Source: Phyllobacteriaceae bacterium (GTDB lineage: Bacteria; Pseudomonadota; Alphaproteobacteria; Rhizobiales; Devosiaceae). Taken from it: a stretch of 5,072 bases of DNA. Numbering within the stretch: position 1 is the first letter of the stretch; each line of letters starts with the position of its first letter. Below are positions 1-5,072 of the stretch, piece after piece. The notes beneath the pieces were generated by a model. It made no database searches. It was not told the origin of the DNA and worked only from the letters and a program-made list of their open reading frames with translations. Made by a program: the position numbers and the translations under genes. Location: the NCBI GenBank assembly GCA_012799265.1, contig JAAZLP010000076.1, positions 1 through 5,072 on the forward strand, read 5' to 3'.

Positions 1-79
1 CCTGCGAAGCCAGCGGCTCCGCCATCGTCTCGCGCAATTGTCTCAGCAGCACCCTCGGGCCGCCAATGGTGGACACCAT
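1..79 (-). CDS. ptsP: PTS-Ntr enzyme I (phosphoenolpyruvate-protein phosphotransferase PtsP), N-terminal fragment
   Basis: Only the first 26 codons are present; the rest lies beyond the left edge. The visible peptide, MVSTIGGPRVLLRQLRETMA followed by EPLASQ, resembles the start of rhizobial PtsP, where a GPRVLLRRLRE-VMAEP stretch precedes the GAF domain. In that family PtsP takes phosphate from phosphoenolpyruvate and passes it to NPr and EIIA-Ntr, a regulatory relay for nitrogen and potassium control in the cytoplasm. None of the GAF, HPr-binding or PEP-binding domains can be checked here. The start is ambiguous: ATG at 79-77 is followed at once by GTG at 76-74. The GAGG at 85-82 lies two bases from the ATG and five from the GTG, so GTG may be the real start. 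The gene begins 67 bases after the lysC stop with no clear terminator between, which suggests cotranscription. Confidence 0.8.
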   Translation of the reverse strand, partial: MVSTIGGPRVLLRQLRETMAEPLASQ

Positions 80-146
80 CGCCTCTATCAGGCAGCCCGC
101 AAAGCCGCCCCCCTATCCAGGACGCGGCTCACAAACCCCGAACGGG

Positions 147-1415
147 TCAGGCGTCCTTCTTATCCAGACCGTAATAGGTGTGCAGAGCCCGAACCGCAAG
201 CTCGGCATATTCTTCATCAATCAACACTGAGGTCTTGATTTCCGAAGTCGTGATCAGCTGGATATTGATGCCCTTGTCGGCCAGCGCCTTGAACATCGAG
301 GATGCAACACCGGCATGACTGCGCATGCCGACGCCCACGACGGAGACCTTTGCGCCGCCCTTGGAGCCGGAAAGACGGGCATATTCAAAACGGCCGCCAT
401 TGTTTTCCAGCGCCTTGACGGCCTTGTCATATTCGCTGTCGGGCACGGTGAAGGTGATGTCGGTGGTCGCGCCATCGTCCGAAATGTTCTGGACGATCAT
501 GTCGACAATGATGCCCTTGTCGGCCAGCGTGCCAAAAATGGCAGCGGCGACGCCGGGGCTGTCCTTGACGGCGCGCAGGGTGATCTTGGCCTCTGCCTTG
601 GCGAGCGTCACGCCCGAAACGATCTGCTTTTCCATGATCTCTTCCTCATCGCAAACGAGCGTGCCGGGAACCCCGGGCGTACCATCGGGCGCAATCTGTG
701 GCGCATCCGGATCATCAAAACTGGAGCGGACGGTCAGGCGCACCTTGTGGGCCATGGCCATTTCCACCGAACGGATCATCAGCACCTTGGCGCCGAGCGA
801 CGCCATTTCCAGCATTTCCTCGAAGGAAATCTTGGTCATGCGCTGCGCCTTGGGGACGATGCGCGGATCGGTGGTGTAGACGCCATCGACGTCCGTATAG
901 ATATCGCAGCGGTCCGCACCGACAGCGGCCGCAACGGCCACAGCGGACGTATCCGAGCCTCCACGGCCCAGCGTCGTCACGCGATTGTTCTTGGTCGAAA
1001 TGCCCTGGAAGCCGGTGATGACCGGGACCCAGCCATTGCTCATGCGTTCATTGAGCTCGGTCGGGTCGATATCGGTGATGCGGGCGGCGCCATGCGAGTC
1101 ATCGGTATAGATCGGCACCTGCCAGCCCGAATAGGACCGGGACTGGATGCCCATCTCGCTGAGAACGATCGCCATCAGGCCAGCGGTGACCTGCTCGCCC
1201 GAGGCGACGATGGCGTCATATTCACGCGCATCATGCAGCGGGCTGGCTTCGTTTACCCAGCCAACCAGTTCATTGGTCTTGCCCGACATGGCGGAGACCA
1301 CGACAGCGACCTCATTGCCGGCTTCAATTTCGCGCTTCACATGGCGCGCGGAATTGCGAATGCGTTCGATGTTGGCCATCGAGGTGCCACCGAACTTAAC
1401 AACGATGCGGGCCAA
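147..1415 (-). CDS. lysC: Aspartate kinase (aspartokinase), complete
   Basis: It phosphorylates aspartate to aspartyl phosphate, the first step toward lysine, diaminopimelate, threonine and methionine, in the cytoplasm. The 422 residues match the usual length of monofunctional aspartate kinases. The kinase fold shows KFGGTS at 7-12 (nucleotide binding), SAMSGKTNEL near 41-50, the GEQV segment at 73-76 and the GRGGSDTSA loop at 150-158. Two ACT-type regulatory units follow, with DSPGVAAAIFGTLADKGI near 285-302 and HAGVASSMFKALADKGINI near 367-385, consistent with feedback inhibition by lysine and/or threonine. The start is TTG at 1415-1413. An in-frame TGA lies five codons upstream, no ATG lies between, and GGGGA sits five bases before the TTG. 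The gene is intact, including an A5 run at 534-538. It is divergent from the plus-strand genes to its right and is followed by ptsP. Confidence 0.97.
   Translation of the reverse strand: MARIVVKFGGTSMANIERIRNSARHVKREIEAGNEVAVVVSAMSGKTNELVGWVNEASPLHDAREYDAIVASGEQVTAGLMAIVLSEMGIQSRSYSGWQVPIYTDDSHGAARITDIDPTELNERMSNGWVPVITGFQGISTKNNRVTTLGRGGSDTSAVAVAAAVGADRCDIYTDVDGVYTTDPRIVPKAQRMTKISFEEMLEMASLGAKVLMIRSVEMAMAHKVRLTVRSSFDDPDAPQIAPDGTPGVPGTLVCDEEEIMEKQIVSGVTLAKAEAKITLRAVKDSPGVAAAIFGTLADKGIIVDMIVQNISDDGATTDITFTVPDSEYDKAVKALENNGGRFEYARLSGSKGGAKVSVVGVGMRSHAGVASSMFKALADKGINIQLITTSEIKTSVLIDEEYAELAVRALHTYYGLDKKDA
633..647 (-). promoter_or_regulatory. Possible internal ribosome binding site and start inside lysC (beta-subunit start)
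   Basis: Codon 261 of lysC is an ATG at 635-633, preceded by GAGGA at 647-643 with a seven-base gap, which is a good Shine-Dalgarno arrangement. The protein from here (MEKQIVSGVTLAKAEAKIT...) would be 162 residues covering only the two ACT units. In Bacillus subtilis and Corynebacterium glutamicum, lysC is known to make such a beta subunit from an in-frame internal start at the equivalent place, and the sequence after the methionine resembles the C. glutamicum beta start from memory. The purine-rich stretch also simply encodes Glu-Glu-Glu, so it may be accidental. Confidence 0.35.
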
Positions 1416-1420
1416 TTGCT

Positions 1421-1425
1421 TCCCC
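1421..1425 (-). promoter_or_regulatory. Ribosome binding site of lysC
   Basis: GGGGA lies five bases upstream of the TTG at 1415-1413. It decides the start: the in-frame TGA at 1430-1428 excludes any longer reading, and the protein begins with the conserved ARIVVKFGGTS right after the TTG. Confidence 0.7.
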
Positions 1426-1431
1426 GTTCAG

Positions 1432-1447
1432 CCGCCGAACCCGGCGG
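1432..1447 (-). promoter_or_regulatory. GC-rich hairpin in the lysC leader
   Basis: CCGCCG and CGGCGG form a perfect six-pair stem around a GGTT loop when read on the minus strand. It ends six bases before the GGGGA ribosome binding site of lysC. If it lies in the transcript it could affect ribosome loading. No T run follows, so it is not a terminator. With six pairs in GC-rich DNA, chance formation is quite possible. Confidence 0.3.
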
Positions 1448-1567
1448 TACGCTTAAGTGTTGGCGCGGACATGCCACAAAGGGCTGACGCAATCAATGGG
1501 AATGGCATCACCCCTTGAATGCCGGGTGACGCTGTTGCCGCCGGGGCGCAGTCTCGACCATCCCCCC

Positions 1568-1572
1568 GGAGG
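1568..1572 (+). promoter_or_regulatory. Ribosome binding site choosing ATG 1581 over ATG 1575
   Basis: GGAGG at 1568-1572 is eight bases before the ATG at 1581 but only two bases before the in-frame ATG at 1575. Spacing favours 1581, which also gives a cleaner signal peptide beginning MLRRAILIAA. Confidence 0.75.
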
Positions 1573-1580
1573 ATATGCCC

Positions 1581-2844
1581 ATGCTGCGTCGTGCCATCCT
1601 CATTGCTGCCGTGACCGGCGCCCTCGTCCTGCCCGCCATGGCGCAGGACGAAGACATAGAGCGATTTGTCGGCTTTCACGCCGCGCTTTACCTCGATGAC
1701 AAATGCGGCTTCCTCAAGCAGTTTGAACGTGGCCAGGCCGCCAAACTGGAAACGGACCTCCAAAATCCGCTGCCTTTCGAAGGTGCCTACCGCGCAGGCA
1801 AGATCGATGAAGCGCAATATCGGGCAGAGCTGGATGGGATGACGTCCCGTGGCAGGGCTATCGCCGACGCCACCGAATGCACCAACCAGCAGGCTGCTGC
1901 CGCCTATATCCTGCCCGTGCGCGATCAATCGGCCCGGTCCATCTATTCGGAGCTGATTATCGCGGTGCAGTCGGGCAAGCTCACCCCAGAGAAGAACCAG
2001 GCTGCGCACGCCTATGAAGCAATGATCGCTCCGCTCTATGGCCAGAACTGGAGGGGCTTTGTTGAATATGCCCAGTCCCAGGCGCAGCGTCTGGTCGATA
2101 TAAATCGGGACCTCGACGCGTCAATGAGCCCCTTTGCCTCCGGCAGCCTGCTGGGGGCCTTTTCGGCTGGAACCTATAGCAATGTCGGCGGAACCGACCC
2201 CAGCGCCTACACCACGTCGACCTATTTCGACTCGCTGGTCAGTAGCGCCGTCAGTGCAGTCGACCTGATCCACTTCGAAATCATCGCTGAACAATCCGGC
2301 CTGCGCTATCGCACCCTGCGCAGCACGTCTGGCGAAAGCACCATTCTTTCGCTCATCGACGGTCAGGGCAGAAGAACTACCGACATCCTCCAGCACCCCG
2401 AACGTTACGTCCCCATCGAGGGCGGTAGCGCTATTCCCGCTGTCTTGACCATCCAACCCGATAACACTTTGCGCATCATGACCTTTGGCGCCGAGGCAGC
2501 GCTGATGCAGAACGGATCCGTCACTTTCCTGATCAACCCCAAAGCCCTGCCGGCCGAACAGGCAATGGACTTTGACTATACGCGCAGTGCCGAATGGCGG
2601 GCAGCAGCGCGGGTGTTCAAGGCGGAACGCATCGCCGAGCGCTGTCTCGGCGGCCCCCTGCTTTTCCTTGCCACCCGACGCCCTGACAACACTGAAAGGC
2701 GGCTCGCCGGGCCAGTATTTCTATTTCTTCCTATCGACCAGCCCGGATCCCGAAATGCCGGATCGCAGCCATCCGGCCATCGAAACCGGCTTCACCTTCA
2801 CCCTTGGCGATTGGGAGAGCTACGTCGCAGAGATGTCTCCATAG
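1581..2844 (+). CDS. Unrecognised secreted protein of about 420 residues, interrupted by an apparent +1 frameshift
   Basis: I do not recognise the family. The N-terminus is a clear signal peptide: RR, a hydrophobic stretch AILIAAVTGALVLP, then AMA and cleavage before Q22, so the product is probably periplasmic. The mature part is mixed alpha/beta with two early cysteines (C42, C100), no membrane segments and no catalytic motif I can name. The reading frame is open from 1581, but from about 2655 onward it turns arginine-rich and runs on to 2915. The next frame instead gives a good C-terminus with strong G/C third positions (SLPPDALTTLKGGSPGQYFY ... LGDWESYVAEMSP) ending in TAG at 2842-2844. 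Removing one C from the C5 run at 2654-2658 joins the two frames as ...ERCLGGPCFSLPPDAL.... It is either a sequencing error or a real inactivating mutation. ubiG follows 67 bases later on the same strand. Confidence 0.75.
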
Positions 2845-2900
2845 AATGCGACACGGCATGCCTTGCTAGCGCCCGGCCTAAGAGGTCATATGGACATGCA

Positions 2901-2905
2901 AGGAG
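2901..2905 (+). promoter_or_regulatory. Ribosome binding site of ubiG
   Basis: AGGAG is six bases before the ATG at 2912. No other in-frame start lies close upstream, so this fixes the ubiG start. Confidence 0.75.
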
Positions 2906-2911
2906 CCTGTC

Positions 2912-3646
2912 ATGACTGCCACTACCGTCAACGATGCCGAAATCGCCAAATTCGTGGCCATGGCCGAGGAATGGTGGGACCCCAAGGGCAAGTTCAAGCC
3001 GTTGCACACGTTCAACCCGGTGCGGCTGGCCTATATAAGGGACAATATCGCCCGCCACTTTGGCCGTGACAGCCATTCCATCCGCCCCTTCGAAGGCCTG
3101 CGCATCCTCGATGTCGGCTGCGGCGGGGGCCTCCTCTGCGAACCGCTGACCCGGCTGGGCGCGACGGTTGTCGGCGTGGACGCTGCAGAGCGCAATATCG
3201 CCATCGCCAAGATCCACGCCGAGCAGGCAGGGCTCGAGATCGACTATCGCGCCACAACCAGCGAAGCGCTTGTTGAAGCGGGAGAAAGTTTTGACGTCGT
3301 GCTCAATATGGAAGTGGTCGAGCATGTCGATGACGTCCCGCTCTATATGAAGAGCTGCGCCGATCTCGTGGGCCCGGGCGGGCTGATGTTCACCGCCACG
3401 CTCAACCGCACCGCGCGTTCGATGGCTCTCGCAATAATCGGCGCCGAATATATCCTGCGCTGGTTGCCGCGCGGCACGCATGACTGGAACAAGTTCCTCA
3501 CGCCGGAGGAAATCATTGCGCTCCTCCGCCGCAACGGATTGAGGGTCATCGACCAGACCGGCGTCGCATTCCATCCAATTGGCGACGAATGGAAACTCTC
3601 CAATGACATGGGCGTGAATTACATGGTGCTGGCCGAGCGCCCCTGA
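2912..3646 (+). CDS. ubiG: Ubiquinone biosynthesis O-methyltransferase UbiG
   Basis: UbiG uses S-adenosylmethionine for both O-methylations of the ubiquinone head group (the polyprenyl-catechol step and the final demethylubiquinone step), at the inner face of the membrane. The 244 residues are the usual length. Family marks in order are the N-terminal IAKFVAMAEEWWDPKGKFKP at 11-30 and NPVRLAYI at 35-42; SAM motif I ILDVGCGGG at 65-73; the acidic end of strand 2, VGVD at 87-90; EVVEHV at 134-139; LVGPGG at 152-157; LNRTARS at 164-170; GAEYILRWLPRGTHDW at 177-192; and the C-terminal DMGVNYMVLAERP. This closely follows E. coli UbiG as I remember it. The gene is intact, including a G5 run at 3125-3129. 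It lies downstream of the frame-broken secreted-protein gene and may be cotranscribed with it or have its own promoter. Confidence 0.96.
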   Translation: MTATTVNDAEIAKFVAMAEEWWDPKGKFKPLHTFNPVRLAYIRDNIARHFGRDSHSIRPFEGLRILDVGCGGGLLCEPLTRLGATVVGVDAAERNIAIAKIHAEQAGLEIDYRATTSEALVEAGESFDVVLNMEVVEHVDDVPLYMKSCADLVGPGGLMFTATLNRTARSMALAIIGAEYILRWLPRGTHDWNKFLTPEEIIALLRRNGLRVIDQTGVAFHPIGDEWKLSNDMGVNYMVLAERP

Positions 3647-3667
3647 GCGAGAGCACTGCCATGAGAT

Positions 3668-3699
3668 AACCGGCCACCCCGGGGGCGAGGCGGCCGGTT
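3668..3699. terminator. Hairpin between convergent genes, possible bidirectional terminator
   Basis: AACCGGCC at 3668-3675 and GGCCGGTT at 3692-3699 form a perfect eight-pair stem around a 16-base loop that itself contains CCCCGGGG. It lies 22 bases after the ubiG stop and 23 bases beyond the end of the convergent glycine-rich gene, the expected place for a shared terminator. There is no T run on either side, so intrinsic termination is likely weak, as is common in GC-rich alphaproteobacteria. Confidence 0.6.
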
Positions 3700-3721
3700 C
3701 CGTGTCTGACTGGAGGCTGGA

Positions 3722-4548
3722 TCAGAACACGTAGACCACCAGCGTCGAGCCCTGCTGCTGGACGCCGAGCACATGGCCCGGCTGGTACTGCGTGCCGGCC
3801 AGCACAGACTGGATACGCTGGTCCCGGGCGACAGATCCCACGAGCGAATGACATCGAGGATTGGCGGCCAGCCAGGCACCGATCTGATTGCGGATCTCGC
3901 GGCAGACGCGAAGCGGCACAAGTTCGATGTGACGGGCCTGACGCCAGGTTGCGGGTCGACTTTGCTGGAAGAGTGCGACCAGCTGATTGGCATTGGTATT
4001 GGCGCAGGCCGTCGAGGCGCTGCCGAAACTGACACCGCCACCGCCGCCGCCTCCACCGCCCCGATTGATGACGACATAGCCGCCATCACTGCCATTGTTG
4101 CCGTGATTGCCATTGTTTCCACCACCCCCGCCACCGCCATTGCCGCCGTTTCCACCATCGCCACCATCGGCGCCGCGGGGCAGGCGAATATCGACGTCGA
4201 TCAGATCGGGGCCACCGACCGTCACCCCGGCCCCACGTCACCGAGATTGACGTCGATATCGGCAATTCCGCTGGGTCCAAGAACGCTGACACTGGCAAGC
4301 GGCTCAGAACCACCGATGCCAACCGAGACGAGGCCCCCGCTCCCACCCACGTCGAGGCCGACGGGGCCGCCACTCGTCGCCCCTGTAACAGGGGCAAGAA
4401 GACTTCCAGCGGCGTTGCCGACACTGTCGAGAAGACCGCCGCCTGAACTGTCACCACCTCCCAGAATGCCCAGCAGGCTCTGAGCCGGTGCGGCGGACGG
4501 AATGAATATAACTGCAAAGACCAGGGCCGAGATCAGTCGCTTACTCAT
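3722..4548 (-). CDS. Secreted glycine-rich protein of about 275 residues, interrupted by an apparent -1 frameshift
   Basis: I cannot name the family with confidence. The start is ATG at 4548-4546: GGAG at 4560-4557 lies eight bases upstream, and the GTG at 4557 is part of that site. Residues 1-22 form a signal peptide (MSKRLISALVFAVIFIPSAA, PA, cleavage before Q23). A Gly/Ser/Val-rich stretch follows with repeated beta-like units (GLDVGG, GLVSVGIGG, DIDVNLGD, LIDVDIRLP), then a Gly/Asn run at about residues 127-172. The compact C-terminal domain of about 90 residues (ANQLVALFQQSR ... LGVQQQGSTLVVYVF) contains three cysteines. The first frame stops at TGA 4224-4222. The second is open from GTG 4225-4223, so the frames overlap by four bases. 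Adding one G to the G4 run at 4228-4225 joins them as ...DVGPGVTVGGPDLIDV.... Two coupled genes are possible, but the second half lacks a signal peptide and a clear ribosome binding site. Confidence 0.75.
4032..4182 (-). repeat. Low-complexity GGN-codon tract (poly-Gly/Asn)
   Basis: This is a run of mostly GGN codons, with some AAN and CAN, inside the glycine-rich gene. It encodes two glycine blocks separated by an Asn/Gly/His stretch. It is imperfect rather than an exact tandem array. It also leaves the opposite strand free of stops, producing a long false antisense ORF. Confidence 0.7.
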
Positions 4549-4668
4549 TTCAAGCACTCCGAAACTGAAGACAAACGGGCAGTCAATTTCGGGAATGATG
4601 ATCCGGGAGCGCAGTGTCGTAATCCGCAGCGCTACGTATTCACTCCTGCTTTGCGCGATACTTGGTGA

Positions 4669-4697
4669 ATCATTTCGTCAGAATTGACGATGAACAA
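4669..4697 (-). promoter_or_regulatory. Possible promoter with operator for the glycine-rich gene
   Basis: On the minus strand, TTGTTC at 4697-4692 and AATGAT at 4674-4669 are 17 bases apart and match the sigma-70 hexamers at three and four of six positions. The spacer is almost entirely the inverted repeat TCGTCA-ATTC-TGACGA (4690-4675), which a repressor could use to block RNA polymerase. The leader to the start at 4548 would be about 115 bases. The hexamer matches are weak. Confidence 0.25.
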
Positions 4698-4781
4698 ATT
4701 GTCTATCTTTGCCGATTTCCAGAGAGACAGCAGGGCGAGAGTGCGGTGGACCAGAAAGCCAGGATTTGTGATCTCGATGAC

Positions 4782-4806
4782 ATGAACGAATACCGCTCCC
4801 GTTCAT
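4782..4806. repeat. Inverted repeat ATGAACG / CGTTCAT
   Basis: The arms are seven bases (4782-4788 and 4800-4806) around an 11-base spacer, about one helical turn plus arm width from centre to centre. It lies directly beside the stronger dyad at 4811-4830. It could be a second regulator site or chance. Confidence 0.35.
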
Positions 4807-4810
4807 TGAC

Positions 4811-4830
4811 GTTCCAACAAGTGTTGGAAC
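4811..4830. promoter_or_regulatory. Perfect 20-base dyad, candidate operator
   Basis: GTTCCAACAAGTGTTGGAAC has nine-base arms that match exactly around a two-base AG centre. Its right arm contains the GGAA that would serve as ribosome binding site for the ATG at 4837. A TTGACG at 4806-4811, five of six to the -35 consensus, abuts it, but I see no good -10 at the right distance. The form suits a dimeric repressor such as a TetR or LacI type; the regulator itself is not in the window. As RNA it could instead fold and hide the ribosome binding site. Confidence 0.55.
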
Positions 4831-4836
4831 TACATC

Positions 4837-5007
4837 ATGATTTCTTTCTCCCGCGCCCCAGCGGCGCTCGGGACGTGGCTGCTTGTCAGCACCTCGTCCG
4901 CATCCGTCTTCGCCCAGGACTTGGCAGCCGCGGTCGCAGCGCCTGAGCTCGACTTTGTACGTTTTTTGGTCAGGTCCAGGTCCAGAAGATGGCCTCGTTG
5001 GCGATGA
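4837..5007 (+). CDS. Small secreted protein or truncated start of a secreted protein (56 residues)
   Basis: I do not recognise a family. The first 26 residues form a good signal peptide: MISFSR, then a hydrophobic core APAALGTWLLVS, and SVFA followed by QDLAAAV, giving a V-x-A cleavage site before Q27. About 33 of the first 45 codons end in G or C, as expected for a real gene here, but the last dozen residues (VRSRSRRWPRWR) look non-coding and the end overlaps the convergent minus-strand gene by 38 bases. GGAA at 4826-4829, seven bases before the ATG, is a weak ribosome binding site inside the dyad. Possible readings are a genuine short exported protein, the remnant of a longer exported protein, or a frameshift at the T6 run 4962-4967, beyond which the next frame stays open to the window edge. 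Confidence 0.4.
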   Translation: MISFSRAPAALGTWLLVSTSSASVFAQDLAAAVAAPELDFVRFLVRSRSRRWPRWR

Positions 5008-5072
5008 ACTCGAGGGCCTCGTCGAGGGGCATGACGAGGCCTCCCATATCATCGACGTCCTCCCATTTTCGC
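4970..5072 (-). CDS. C-terminal fragment of an unidentified protein
   Basis: The last 33 codons of a gene enter from the right edge and end in TGA at 4972-4970. The visible peptide starts RKWEDVDDMGGLVMPLDEAL and ends EFIANEAIFWTWT. Nearly 90 percent of these codons end in G or C, far more than in any other frame here, which is the main evidence that it is coding. It has an acidic, partly amphipathic helix-like tail and no motif I can name. The final WTWT comes from a six-base tandem duplication (TGGACC twice). No terminator is visible after the stop. Confidence 0.6.
   Translation of the reverse strand, partial: RKWEDVDDMGGLVMPLDEALEFIANEAIFWTWT

Larger units (their letters stand above)
1416..1580. 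other. Divergent intergenic region between lysC and the 1581 gene
   Basis: These 165 bases should hold promoters for both directions. Apart from the leader hairpin (1432-1447) and the two ribosome binding sites, I could not find a -35/-10 pair that I trust on either strand. There is no lysine-riboswitch-sized leader and no ORF that looks coding. Confidence 0.6.
4549..4836. other. Intergenic region, less GC-rich than its surroundings, with several inverted repeats
   Basis: These roughly 290 bases lie between the divergent glycine-rich gene and the small ORF at 4837. By eye they are richer in A and T than the coding regions. They contain inverted repeats at 4675-4690, 4782-4806 and 4811-4830, described separately, and one possible promoter toward the glycine-rich gene. 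Reading frames across it use rare Arg codons and A/T third positions and do not look coding. Confidence 0.6.

Noticed and set aside
1451..1479. TTGTGG and TTAAGC, 17 bases apart, as a lysC promoter
   Set aside because: The -10 matches only two of six consensus bases and the implied start would cut into the leader hairpin.
315..1487. 390-codon plus-strand ORF antisense to lysC
   Set aside because: It lies over an unmistakable, complete lysC; the translation is His/Asp/Arg-rich without motifs and is the usual antisense shadow in GC-rich DNA.
1416..1580. Lysine riboswitch upstream of lysC
   Set aside because: The intergenic region is too short and shows only one small hairpin, not the multi-helix junction of that riboswitch.
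2655..2915. Uncorrected frame-3 tail of the 1581 gene, ending in ATGA over the ubiG start
   Set aside because: The tail is arginine-rich and poor in expected codon bias, while the next frame is clearly coding; the overlap looks coincidental.
2798..3574. 258-codon minus-strand ORF antisense to ubiG
   Set aside because: It covers the intact ubiG coding region and has no recognisable domain or ribosome binding site.
3773..4483. 236-codon plus-strand ORF opposite the glycine-rich gene
   Set aside because: It is Ala/Ile/Thr low-complexity sequence produced by the complement of GGN codons; the minus strand has the signal peptide and ribosome binding site.
4546..4557. GTG at 4557 as start of the glycine-rich gene
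   Set aside because: That GTG overlaps the GGAG ribosome binding site, which is ideally spaced for ATG 4548.
4662..4946. 94-codon plus-strand ORF from a GTG
   Set aside because: It uses rare Arg codons and A/T third positions, lacks a ribosome binding site and runs through the inverted repeats and the out-of-frame signal-peptide ORF.
4972..4983. Tandem AGGTCC duplication
   Set aside because: Only two six-base copies, explained as the WTWT end of the minus-strand gene.
4678..5052. 124-codon minus-strand ORF
   Set aside because: It is a Pro/Ser/Arg-rich shadow; a different minus frame at 4970-5072 has far better third-position GC.

Overview
The window looks like chromosomal DNA of a GC-rich alphaproteobacterium, most likely in the Hyphomicrobiales (a Devosia-like organism is a guess from overall feel). 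The reasons are a LysC and a UbiG of alphaproteobacterial type, a short conserved start of PtsP directly after lysC, and strong G/C preference at third codon positions. The lysC-ptsP order with a nearby divergent ubiG is, from memory, a common rhizobial neighbourhood. No rRNA, tRNA, mobile element or CRISPR array was seen.

Left part (1-1415, minus strand): the N-terminus of ptsP (PTS-Ntr enzyme I) runs off the left edge. It follows a complete lysC (aspartate kinase, TTG start) by 67 bases, so the two are probably one transcript. Positions 1416-1580 are a divergent intergenic region with a small GC-rich hairpin just ahead of the lysC ribosome binding site.

Middle part (1581-3646, plus strand): an unrecognised secreted protein of about 420 residues, apparently interrupted by a one-base insertion in a run of five C, is followed by intact ubiG (ubiquinone O-methyltransferase). 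A hairpin at 3668-3699 separates ubiG from the convergent gene to its right.

Right part (3722-5072): a minus-strand gene for a secreted glycine-rich protein of about 275 residues is apparently interrupted by a one-base deletion in a G run at about 4225-4228. Upstream lies a roughly 290-base, less GC-rich intergenic region with three inverted repeats. The best is a perfect 20-base dyad at 4811-4830, directly before a short plus-strand ORF with a convincing signal peptide. The C-terminal 33 codons of an unidentified minus-strand gene enter from the right edge and overlap the end of that ORF.

The recognisable genes are housekeeping: aspartate-family amino acid synthesis, nitrogen-PTS signalling and quinone synthesis. 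The uncharacterised genes are all predicted exported proteins, and two of them (possibly three) are broken at homopolymers. I found no convincing new multi-gene system. The most interesting items are the frame-broken exported proteins, the dyad-controlled small secreted ORF, and a possible internal start in lysC that would make a separate regulatory subunit.
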